This document shows positions 52,807 to 62,527 of a DNA stretch of 64,000 nt, piece after piece; positions within the stretch are counted from its first letter, which is position 1, and the number at the start of each line of letters is the position of its first letter. The stretch is taken from NCBI GenBank assembly GCA_030562215.1, contig JAUPFL010000001.1, positions 558,001 to 622,000 of the forward strand, given 5' to 3'. The notes under the pieces were generated by a model. The model was not told where the DNA came from. It saw only the letters and a list, made by a program, of their open reading frames with translations, and did no database searches. A program made the translations under genes and the position numbers. The stretch comes from Peribacillus frigoritolerans (GTDB lineage: Bacteria > Bacillota > Bacilli > Bacillales > DSM-1321).

Positions 52807-54187
52807 TTCCCTACTCTCCTTATTAATAATCTAAATATGAAGTAGATGGACCTCATAACCTAGTTGTGAATAATTGAATGTTATTTAATAAATGTTATTA
52901 AGTAATGCATCAATTCTATTTATCACTTTTTATGAATACCTCTTCGATATCCAGGCAATATATCTTTATTGAAACCAAATAAATTAAACTTGGGATGTAT
53001 CTATTTGCAGAAGAAGTAAAATAGAACTAATCCAAAAATCCAACTGTTTATGGGATAGCACTAACAAGACCTCAAAAAATATCTACATATACAGTAGAGA
53101 AGTTTTGGTTAAGTTTCTGCTATTCTGATTTAATACTAAAATGCAATATACTCCAACATAGTTAAAACCTCTAAAAAAATAGATAAGATACAGGGGTATT
53201 TGGAAATAAGACTACTTACATTGCTATTATAAAACAAGAAAATACCTACAGTATTTCTTTATTGAAGCTTACAACTTCATATTATATATATATTTTGAAA
53301 GATAGTTTACTGTCCTAAATCAATTGTCCTCTTATGTACTTTTGTCCGATTAGTCTTATGCTAATTGAAAAAGGTGTTTCACCCCACCCCCTTCAGCTGT
53401 AACTACTACAAATCTTTCTGGCTGTTCCTAAGCAAACAAGTATGATCTCAAAACTTTTGTTTTATAGCCCTGTTCAACATTCTCATAAGGTATCGAATTA
53501 CCCTTTTCAAAAAACGAGGCTATTTACATGTATTCACAATACGAATGGCATTTTCATAGAGAAAACTCAAAAACAACTTCAACAAATTCCCGTTTACAAA
53601 AACAGCCCAATAAGTTTATTTAGAATAGAGTATATGCCGTTTATCGAAACTATGAGCCTTTTTTGATTATTTTATGCCAAACCCCTTTTCATAACTTCCA
53701 ATAGTGTTTCCTCCTCTTGAAATATAACTTTTTTGAAACAATAATTTCATTCTTCTCATTGATCATATTAAGTTTCATTTTAATAAATCAATTATGCTTC
53801 TTAATCCCTCTTTACAAAAGTAATTATCCTTCTAGCGTTAAATTTACATCATCCGACAAATTACAACAGTCTTTAGTCATTCCAATTACATGTTTATGGG
53901 ATTGAGTTTCTTACATGAACCCTCACAACCCATTTTTGAAATTAGGTCTAACGATTTATTTTATAGAATGTAATTAACACATGACATACCTTTTATATTA
54001 CAAACTACTCATTTCTCTCATTTCTTTATTGAACATAAATAACTGCAGGGAGGGAAAAGCAACGGGAAAAAGAGGAATTCTCAGTAGAATTTGTAACAGC
54101 GTTTAATCGGCGCACTGGATTTTCCATCCAAATTCAAGGCGTGGTCATGAGCATCATATATTAAAAATTAAAAAGGGGAAATACAAA
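52807..54187. other. A+T-rich region without recognisable genes
   Basis: About 1.4 kb of very A+T-rich DNA. The open frames (for example 53442-53666 and 53717-53905) lack ribosome sites and protein-like composition. Nothing else could be named. The last 100 bases must hold the promoter for the WxL genes. Confidence 0.45.
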
Positions 54188-54876
54188 ATGAGTTTCAAAA
54201 AGTTTTAATTAAAGGATTAATGCCCTCAGCAGCATTACTGTTATTCGCGACACCTACATTCGCAGCAATCGATCCCAATGCAGTGACAGGAAGTACAGAT
54301 GGCCTTGGAGCAACTTCTCATGGTCATATTACGATAACACCAGGAGATGGCACTACAGGACCAACTGATCCAATTTTCCCAAGTGAACCAGGTGGTGAAA
54401 CAGGTAACGAAGGTTCATTAACGATTGATAATGTTTCACCTTTAGAATTTGATACCCACCAATTAGCGAGTGGTGCCGTAGAATATACAACTACAACCAT
54501 AGATCCTAACGTACAAGTAACGGATAAGCGTGGTACAGGTGTAGGTTGGGCTTTGCAAGTTGCAACATCACCATTTACGGATCAAACAGATGGCACTAAA
54601 ATTTTGAAAGGTGCAATTGTAACATTACCAATCGGGACTACCGAGACAAATCCTGGAAATGTTTCTCCTGCACCTGAACTAAGGGAAGTACAATTAGGTA
54701 CGGATAGTGGAACAACTAATCCCCAAATCCTTATGAAAGCTGATGTGAACACAGGATTAGGGACTTGGGTAGATAAATTTGATCCAAGCGGCATTAAAAT
54801 TTCTGTTCCATCAGGAAACTTAGCAGGAGATTATGTATCGACTTTAACTTGGAGTCTAGTGGACGCTCCACAATAA
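54188..54876 (+). CDS. WxL-domain cell-surface protein 1, frameshifted in signal peptide
   Basis: About 229 residues. AAAAAGGGGAAATACAAA precedes ATG 54188. The frame breaks after six codons near 54206; the other frame completes a signal peptide (LIKGLMPSAALLLFATPTFA). A Thr/Pro/Gly linker (GPTDPIFPSEPGGETGNEGS) leads to the WxL domain, with both motifs: GWALQVATS and, at the C-terminus, LTWSLVDAP. WxL domains bind peptidoglycan non-covalently. It is 28 bases from the next WxL gene. Confidence 0.88.
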
Positions 54877-54904
54877 TAAATAAACGAAATAGGAGATTAG
54901 AAAA

Positions 54905-55600
54905 ATGAAAGTATTTAGTTTATTAGCAGTAGGCGGCATTATTTTGGCCGGAACACTTCTTTCCACAAGTTCAGCAGAGGCGGCTGTCATAAATAACGCA
55001 ACTTCTAATAATCATATTGGCTTTATTGCAGATGAGGGGCCAACTAATCCATTAGATCCTACAAATCCGGACAATCCTAATCCACCAAGTCCAATCGATC
55101 CTGAGGATCCAGGAAATGGCGGTACTGGAAATACTGGGGCTTTAACTCTGGACCATGCCTCAAATATCCAATTTGGAACACAAAAAATCATGAGTGGAAA
55201 CACGACTTATAATGCTAAAAATAAAGATCCCTTTGTACAGGTTTCAGATAAACGTGGAACGGGCGAAGGATGGTCTTTGACAGCAAAGGCTTCAGAATTT
55301 AAAAGCGATACTGGAGAAGTCTTAACAGGAGCTATTTTATCATTCAAAAATGGACAAGTAAAATCGCAAACCAGTAATGTTTCCACACCACCGACTGCTA
55401 ATGATGTTGTATTTGATAATACAGATTCAAAAGTATTCATGTTAGCTGAAGTAGATGCGGGTCGAGGAACATGGCTTGATGTTTTTTCAGGTACCGAAGG
55501 CGATAATAGTAACGTAAAATTAAATGTTTTGGCGGGATCGGCTGATGCTCAAAACTACACAGCTACTATGACATGGGAATTATCTGACGCACCGAAATAA
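54905..55600 (+). CDS. WxL-domain cell-surface protein 2
   Basis: A 231-residue secreted paralogue of the preceding protein. Signal peptide 1-27 (ending SSAEA), a Pro/Asp/Asn linker (TNPLDPTNPDNPNPPSPIDP), then the WxL domain with VSDKRGTGEGWSLTAKASEF and the terminal MTWELSDAP. Intact. A strong terminator follows, so genes 1 and 2 may form their own transcript. Confidence 0.9.
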   Translation: MKVFSLLAVGGIILAGTLLSTSSAEAAVINNATSNNHIGFIADEGPTNPLDPTNPDNPNPPSPIDPEDPGNGGTGNTGALTLDHASNIQFGTQKIMSGNTTYNAKNKDPFVQVSDKRGTGEGWSLTAKASEFKSDTGEVLTGAILSFKNGQVKSQTSNVSTPPTANDVVFDNTDSKVFMLAEVDAGRGTWLDVFSGTEGDNSNVKLNVLAGSADAQNYTATMTWELSDAPK

Positions 55601-55610
55601 ATTCAAATTA

Positions 55611-55651
55611 AAAAACTTGGCTTAATTAATTATTTTAGCCAAGTTTTTTTT
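55611..55651 (+). terminator. terminator inside the WxL cluster
   Basis: Stem AACTTGGCT / AGCCAAGTT with a 14-base loop and T8. It separates the two short WxL genes from the anchor and lectin genes. Confidence 0.88.
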
Positions 55652-55694
55652 GAAAAATGACATCATGTAATTAGAGATGTGAGGGATAGAAAAA

Positions 55695-56717
55695 ATGAAA
55701 AATATGTTATCTATTATGGTTTTAATATTATCGATTGGATTAGGAATTGTTTCGAATAATGAAGTGGCCTTTGCCGGTACTATGGAGTATTCAGTCAAAG
55801 CCAATATTCCCAAAAACCAAATTAATGAAAAGCTCACCTATTTTGATTTGAAGATGGCTCCAGGTTCAAAACAAACGATATCTTTATCCGTTAAAAACAC
55901 TTCTAGTGAAGAAAAAAGGATAATGATCGAACCCAATACAGCTATTACCAATCAAAATGGAGTGATTGACTATAGCAAATCCGGACACAAAAAGACAGCT
56001 CATTAAAGTATGCTTTTTCTGACCTGATATCTCCAAGGCAAGAAATTGTAATAAAAGGAAACGAAACAAAAAAGTGCCCTTTACTATTCAAATGCCCAAA
56101 GAGTCATTTGATGGAATTATTTTGGGTGGATTCTATGTTCACGAAATAAATAAAGAGGACAAAAAGAAAGAAAATAATAAAGTTCAAATCAAAAATGAAT
56201 TTTCATATGTAATTGGCGTGAAATTAACGGGAACGGATAAAGTTGTTAAGCCGAAACTAAAGTTAAATAAAGTTCAAGCAGGGTTGATGAACTATCGTAC
56301 GGTTGTTACTGCGAATTTGCAAAATACCGAAGCTGTCATAATAAATAACTTGGATGTATATGCGCGTATTACGAAGGAAGGAAAAAAGAGAAGCTCCACT
56401 CAACGAAGAAAAGTAAGTTATCCATGGCACCGAATTCTAATTTTGATTTTCCTATTACCTGGGATAATCAAAAGTTGGAACCAGGTAAATATCATTTATA
56501 TTTAACAATTACAGACGGTAATCAAACCTGGAAATTTGATAAAATGTTTGAAATTAAAGGCGCAGATGCAAAAGCGATAAATAAAGCAGCAGTTGAAGTT
56601 GAAAAAGATTATACGTTCCTTTTCATTGGACTTGCTGTGTTTATTTTAGCATTGATCATCATTATCATTATTTTACTGAAAAAGAAAAAAAGAGGGGAAG
56701 ACAATGGAGAAGAATAA
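55695..56717 (+). CDS. DUF916/DUF3324 membrane-anchored WxL partner protein, frameshifted
   Basis: About 341 residues: signal peptide 1-27, DUF916 domain (TYFDLKMAPGSKQTISLSVKN; SFDGIILGGFYV), DUF3324 domain (LMNYRTVVTANLQNTEAVII; WDNQKLEPGKYHLYLTITDG), one C-terminal membrane helix and a basic tail (KKKKRGED). These domains are the peptidoglycan-binding and host-binding domains of WxL clusters. Breaks lie near 55995 and near 56388, both A-runs one short. It overlaps the next gene by 14 bases. Confidence 0.87.
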
Positions 56718-59027
56718 CAGGAAATTTCCTCGTGCTACCCTTTCCTTGATGTTAGTAATGGGGTTAATTCTGCCAAGTTCCGGCTGGTTGGCCCCTGTGC
56801 ATGTTAATGCTGCGAATGAAAACAATCCACCATCTAAAATTGATTTGACTGGTATATTCATTCCTCCCACTACCGGTGGTTCAAATAGTTCCGTTATAGG
56901 AGGTAATATCGTTCAAATAACCCCTAATTCTCCGAATCAAAAGGGTGGTATCTGGTCGACTGAAGCTAATAAAATGGACTTAACAAAAGATTTTAATGCG
57001 TCAATGTATATCTATTTCGGGAATCAAGGAGCTAACGCAGCAGATGGTATGGCCTTTGTTATGCATAATGACTCAAGAGGCACAAATGCCTTATCTCCTC
57101 ACAATGGTTCAGGTCTTGGAGTTTATGCCGGGCAGAAACATGGGTCATCAAAACGGACGGCATTCAAAAAAGCTTTGCTGTTGAGTTTGATACCTATATT
57201 AACAATAATGGATTCGATGGTTATTTTGATACAAATACAACCAAAGGGAACCATGTTGCTTGGAGCTACCCAGGATTAGCTGGAACTTATATCGATTACT
57301 TCACACTTTTTGAGTATAGAAGAACGATGAAACACAATAACATTGATGGTCCATCTAGTAGTGTTCAATATCCTGGCAATTTATCAAATGATACCTGGCG
57401 TAAATTCACCATTAATTGGAATGCAACTACATCAACACTTACGTATCAATTAGAAGGTTTAGATCCTGTTTCTGTCCCAATAAATATACAAAATATCTTT
57501 GGTGCAGATCAAGTCTATTGGGGCTTCACTGGTTCAACAGGATCTAGATATCAGAATAATCGTGTTGCATTTGACGAAGTACCGGGGCTAGTAAACGCAG
57601 AAGTGAAAGAAACAATAACAAGAAAAGATGGTACTGTTGTTGACGGTGGTGCTCTGGCTAAAACGGGTGAGGAATTAACCTATACGATAAATGCGAAGTA
57701 TCTTTCCGGCAAACAAGATTGGACCAATATTATAGTGAAGACTGTTTTAAATGATCATGTTTCCTATGTTCCTGGCTCAATGACAATATCAGCAGGAGAC
57801 GGCTCAAGAGAATTGGATGATAGTTTTTGGACGGGACAATCTTTAGCAGCTAGTATTCCTAATATGAATACTAATAGGAACGATGTGACCATTTCCTTTA
57901 AAGCGAAAGTTAATCAAGTAAATGTAAATACGCAAGTTACTGAGTCAGTTAAATTTGAGGGGAGTAACTATATAACGAATACGAAGCCAGTAGATTATGT
58001 CATTCAAGCTAACAATGCACCTGAAGTGACCATAAATGAAGAAGGTCCTATTCATTTAGCTGTTGGTGAAGATTATCAAGCAAAAGGAACTTGGATGGAT
58101 TCTGATGATTCCACAAATACCTTATCTTATGACTTAGATGGCGAGTTACTGAAATCCGAAGTACTAGACAATGGAGGTTCTACTGAACCGGTAGATTGGA
58201 GCTATCCTATAACGTCAGATCAGTTAAAATTAGGAGAAAATAACTTTCATGTCATAGCAAGAGATAATGGAGGAGCTTATTCAGATGCTACAATAAAAAT
58301 CATTGTTGAAAGTCCTCCATCCATTTCGTTAACGGATGCTAATCGGGAATTTCCCGTTGATTTTGGCACTGAGTATACAATTAGTGGCAGTTGGAACGAT
58401 CTTGATAGTAATCTAGTCGATTTATATTATGCAGTGGATAGTAATACTCCTGTAAAATTTGCTTCTAATGTTTCAAATTCAACTAACAAAGGTGAAGACA
58501 TTGACTATCAACACAGTATTCCGGCAGATCAATTGTCTTTAGGCATGCATCAAGTTACAGTCTATGTTGTAGATGATACGGGTCGAAAGTCAAATATTGA
58601 AGTAGTGACCGTCAATGTCACGGGAAAATTAAGTTTCATGGGTGTAACTGAAAATGTTAGTTTTGAAAATATGCAAATACCAAATCAACCAACCTATTCA
58701 AAAAGAAATAATGATTGGGACATCCTTGTGAAGGATACCCGTGGAGTGGGAAGTTCATGGCGTCTCACAGCAACATTAACGGATGAATTCTCTGATAGTC
58801 AAGGGCATTTTTTGAGAGATGCATTAAAGTTTGTTAATGAGGATGGAATTGAAACAACAATGGCCCTTGGAGTTGAGACGAATGTTTATGAAATGATTAC
58901 ACAAGATGAACAAAACGTGTCCATTAACTGGGAATCAGATAAAGGTATACTGTTAAAAATTGATCCTTTTGTTTATATAGGTGATTATTCCGGGAAAATT
59001 AATTGGCATCTAATTGATGCTCCATAA
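56704..59027 (+). CDS. large lectin-WxL surface protein, frameshifted
   Basis: About 775 residues. Signal peptide 1-37 (ending VNAAN), an L-type lectin-like domain at about 50-300 (DGMAFVMHNDSRGTNALSPH; AVEFDTYINNNGFDG; WRKFTINWNATTSTLTYQLE), an Ig/DUF11-like stretch, two repeated modules (VDWSYPITSDQLKLGENNFH and IDYQHSIPADQLSLGMHQVT), and a C-terminal WxL domain with SSWRLTATL and terminal INWHLIDAP. The frame breaks near 57140. It probably binds glycans at the wall surface. Confidence 0.88.
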
Positions 59028-59182
59028 ATATATAAATGAAAAGGTTTCATCAATTACTATCTTAGGACAATTCGCAGGTAGAAATCCTCAGTTTAAATAC
59101 TTGCTTCATTTCATTGTTACGAATAGGTTTAATCAACGATTTAATAATATAGAAAATTAGAGGGTTAGGAGAAGCTGACTAA

Positions 59183-59866
59183 ATGACTACCACAATTGCT
59201 ATTATAGACGATCATCAACTTTTCCGAGAAGGGGTTAAACGAATCCTTGAACTTGAAAAATCTTTTCAAGTTATTGCCGAAGGTGTAGATGGTAACGAAG
59301 TAGCTTCTATTGAAAAAGCATATAAGCCAGACGTTTTCATAATCGATATCAGTATGCCACAAATGAATGGAATCGAAGCAACACGCAGGCTAATCGAAAA
59401 TAACCCCCATGCAAAAGTAATGATCTTATCCATAAGTGAAGATGAAAATCATGTAACCGAAGCACTTCAAAGCGGTGCAATAGGTTATCTGCTTAAAGAG
59501 ATGAGCGCAAGTGAACTTATTGATGCTGTGCATTTTGTTGCGGAGGGTGGTTCTTATTTACATTCAAAGGTAATCAACAATATACTAAATGAATATCGAA
59601 AATTAGCTGAAAAACACTTAAGAGAAGATGAAGCTTTTGAGCAATCTCTAAAGCTTTGTCGCCCTCTCCACCTGTTAACAAATCGCGAATGTGAAGTCCT
59701 CCAATTGCTTACAGATGGAAAAAACAATTCCCAGATCGGTGAAGTACTTTTCATCAGTGAAAAGACAGTAAGAAATCATGTCTGCAGAATACTCCAAAAA
59801 ATAAAAGTAAATGACCGCACTCAAGCAGTTATCCATGCGATTAAAAATAACTGGGTCAAAATTTAA
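59183..59866 (+). CDS. NarL/LuxR-type response regulator
   Basis: A 227-residue regulator. Receiver domain 1-120 with acidic pair Asp9-Asp10 and phospho-acceptor Asp55 in [14 protein letters not shown]; Lys in [16 protein letters not shown]. LuxR-type DNA-binding domain at 160-227 ([40 protein letters not shown]). No histidine kinase is adjacent, so its partner is elsewhere or it is an orphan. It lies 155 bases after the lectin-WxL gene in the same direction and may regulate the cluster. Confidence 0.9.
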   Translation: MTTTIAIIDDHQLFREGVKRILELEKSFQVIAEGVDGNEVASIEKAYKPDVFIIDISMPQMNGIEATRRLIENNPHAKVMILSISEDENHVTEALQSGAIGYLLKEMSASELIDAVHFVAEGGSYLHSKVINNILNEYRKLAEKHLREDEAFEQSLKLCRPLHLLTNRECEVLQLLTDGKNNSQIGEVLFISEKTVRNHVCRILQKIKVNDRTQAVIHAIKNNWVKI

Positions 59867-59965
59867 TAATAGATCAGGACTTTTAAATACGAAAGTTAAT
59901 GGTTGAAAGAAAGTAACAATCACCTGCCTACCCTTTAAAGGTCACAAAAAGATAAAATCCGTTTT

Positions 59966-59994
59966 ATGCACTTACTTTATGTAAGTGCTTTTTG
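59966..59994 (+). terminator. terminator after the response regulator
   Basis: GCACTTAC / GTAAGTGC with a five-base loop, followed by TTTTT. Confidence 0.8.
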
Positions 59995-60280
59995 GTTCAT
60001 ATTCAGTCATAATCACAATCTTCTTAAAAGTTGGGGATTATTCATACTTAAAGTTATTAATGAGAAAGAAAAATACTTTAAAGCGAGACAATAATTTCCG
60101 ATTCTAAGGATAATATCTCAAGAAAGAAAGGTGCTATTAAAAAACGGGACTTAGTTACTCTCAATAATAGAATCGATGTAAATATTCTAAGTTAAGAATG
60201 GAAATAAAGTGAGAATTCTTTTTTGTAGTCTTAGGTTTAGGTTTAAATAGAATATAACCGATTACGAAATAGGTGATAAT
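59995..60280. other. intergenic region before the Mga-like regulator
   Basis: A+T-rich, about 285 bases; no gene, repeat or named site recognised. Confidence 0.35.
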
Positions 60281-61790
60281 ATGAATCGATTTTATAAACG
60301 TTATTCAGACTTGATCTTTCATTTACTTAATAATAACAAATGGATTAGTATAACTGAATTATCCGATAAGACAGAATATTCAAGAAGTACTATTTGGCGT
60401 GATTTAGAAATCCTGGAGTCTATTTTCCCTGACGGTTGGATATTAAAAAAAAATGAAAACCTTGGAGTTCGTCTAATTAAACCTGAAAATGGTACATTAG
60501 AAAGTTTATTAACACAAATAAGAGAAAAGAATTCCTATTTACACACATTAAAGTTAATTCTTTTGAACGATGGTGTTGATATTCCCCAGATATCCCAAGA
60601 GGTTTATATTAGTCGTTCCACTGCATACCGTCACCTTGAAAAATTACAAGAAGTTGTTAGTGAGGCAGGTGTTACATTAACTGCAAGCCCCTTTAAAGTC
60701 ATGGGGGATGAAAAAAGATTAGAAGATTTATCATGCAATATTTGGACTTTATGTCAGTTGGAACTAATACCATTAAAGATGATTCAATCGATACGATAAA
60801 ATTTCAAACAGATTTATTACAGCTGTTTTCAAAATATTCAATGTCTTGCAGAACAGGTGCCTTACAGCGATTAACAATGATTTTATCTATATCAAACTTT
60901 CGTGTCTCCATGGGGCATTATATCTCATTTCCTAAAAATCTTTTAAATAATTACGAGGGTAGTAAATATTTTGAGCTCTCGAAAGAATTGGTAAACTATA
61001 TGGCCAAATGCCCATCAAGAGATATTCAACTGCAAGAAATCCTCTTCTTTGCTATTTATATCATGAGTGAGGAACGACCATTAAATAGATCAAAATACAT
61101 TAATTATATTAAAAAAAGAATGAGGAGTAAAAAAGGTTTTCCGTTGGATATATTTTTAAAATGTCTTTCTAAATATGTTGGTTTTAATCTATCACAAGAT
61201 GATATTTTTTATTTCATTTATCCCAAACATTCAAAAGGATACAAGTTGAAACTGAATTTGAAACGGAAAGTTCAGGAAATTCAATGTTGCAGTTCCTTCC
61301 ATATTTTGAAACAAATCCAATTTTTCAGGTAATTGAGGAAATGGCAATTGAAAGTTTTTCTTCAGTGCCTTTAACGATTAAGAAACTTGATGTTTTAGAG
61401 ATATTTTCACTTCTGCAGTCTGTCGTTCTGCGAAAATGGAATCAACATAAAATACAGGTTGCGTTAATGTGTAGAACTTATAACGAAAAAGATTATATTA
61501 GGGAAGTTTTAAAATATCACTACGGTAATAAAGTGGCTATCTCAACATTGGATCCATCCAGTATTGATTTGCTCTTCAAATATGAGGAGTTTGATTTGCT
61601 CATTTCTACCGATGTTGGTGATAATACAAATATGCTAATTGAGCATATCCCTACCATTCAAGTATCGTGCTTTCCCACTCCTTCAGAATTAATAAATATT
61701 AAAAATTTTATAGAACAGCATTTTTATGGAAATTTAGGTATAGAACCGGAAATGATCTATCCATTTGGTATTAATGATCGTCCTTGTTAA
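60281..61790 (+). CDS. Mga/AtxA-like transcription regulator, frameshifted
   Basis: About 502 residues in three frames. Two N-terminal helix-turn-helix domains (WISITELSDKTEYSRSTIWR; DIPQISQEVYISRSTAYRHL), a middle PRD-like helical region, and a C-terminal EIIB-like domain (KIQVALMCRTYNEKDYIREV; DLLISTDVG). This is the order in Mga and AtxA. Breaks lie near 60760 and near 61275. Such regulators often control surface proteins and respond to PTS phosphorylation. The start is ATG 60281 with AATAGGTGAT upstream. Confidence 0.8.
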
Positions 61791-61833
61791 TGAACATGAG
61801 AACTAGAAGAAGATCAGTATATTTGGTAGCAAT

Positions 61834-61876
61834 ACCAACCCGAATTCCTCGCATAGTTCGGGTTGGGTGATTTAAA
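61834..61876 (+). terminator. terminator-like hairpin after the Mga-like gene
   Basis: CCAACCCGAA pairs perfectly with TTCGGGTTGG across 11 bases; a short T-run (GATTT) follows. Confidence 0.6.
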
Positions 61877-62214
61877 ACGTACCCTCTTTGATCAAACCCT
61901 ACAACTTTCCAAAATGAACCCTACTGATACCGGACACTTAGGCCGTGATCTATGCCTGTTCCATTTATTCACTACTTCTTTCGGAGATGTCTTGTTCTCG
62001 AAATATTGCCAAAATAATTCTGGGTTTTATACCTTTAAAGGCGCATTCCTTTCTGACCCAAAAGCGGGGATACCCCTCTTTCATTTCATCTCCAATAATA
62101 TCCTTCCATATGAAAGAAATACTATATTAAAAGGCATATACGTAAAAAAGAATAACATTTAAAGAACCCAGTCTATAAAACTATGATGACTACCCTAGAA
62201 TTGCATCTCAAAAT
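61877..62214. other. region without a supported gene
   Basis: A plus-strand open frame of 99 codons spans much of it, but its proposed start sits inside the hairpin and has no ribosome-binding site. I see no named site. Confidence 0.35.
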
Positions 62215-62416
62215 CTAATTCAAAGCGTACACACTGCTCTCATGATTAAACAGCATCCTTTTAGGAGGCACAATTTGCTGCTCTTCCTCAAAAAATGGAA
62301 CGATTTTATTAAGGACAATACGGGCTGCCTGAGCGAACCATTTCTTATTTTGCTTATTAAGAAGCTCCGCATAACCAACCACAAAAATCCAGCTTTCATT
62401 GCCAAAGCGTTTTCAG
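62215..62416 (-). CDS. small protein of unknown family, start unclear or frameshifted
   Basis: The minus-strand frame from about 62409 reads RFGNESWIFVVGYAELLNKQ, ARIVLNKIVPFFEEEQQIVP and ends RMLFNHESSVYALN with TAG at 62215. AAAGGAGGGGGGAA lies just upstream, but the expected start at 62416 reads CTG AAA with one base too many before CGC. One homopolymer error and a rare start, or two errors, would restore a gene of about 65 residues. Family not recognised. Confidence 0.5.
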
Positions 62417-62527
62417 TTCCCCCCTCCTTTTCATGTGGGACGATGCGCCTGACATGATTTCTTGAATGCAACGACAAGTTTTGAATATACATATAAACGG
62501 AAATGTGTTTTTAGAGGAGGAAAGTCA

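Noticed and set aside
53442..53905. Two open frames in the A+T-rich gap
   Set aside because: No ribosome sites, and composition typical of translated A+T-rich non-coding DNA.
61863..62162. 99-codon plus-strand open frame
   Set aside because: Its start lies within the hairpin after the Mga-like gene, there is no ribosome-binding site, and no family was recognised.
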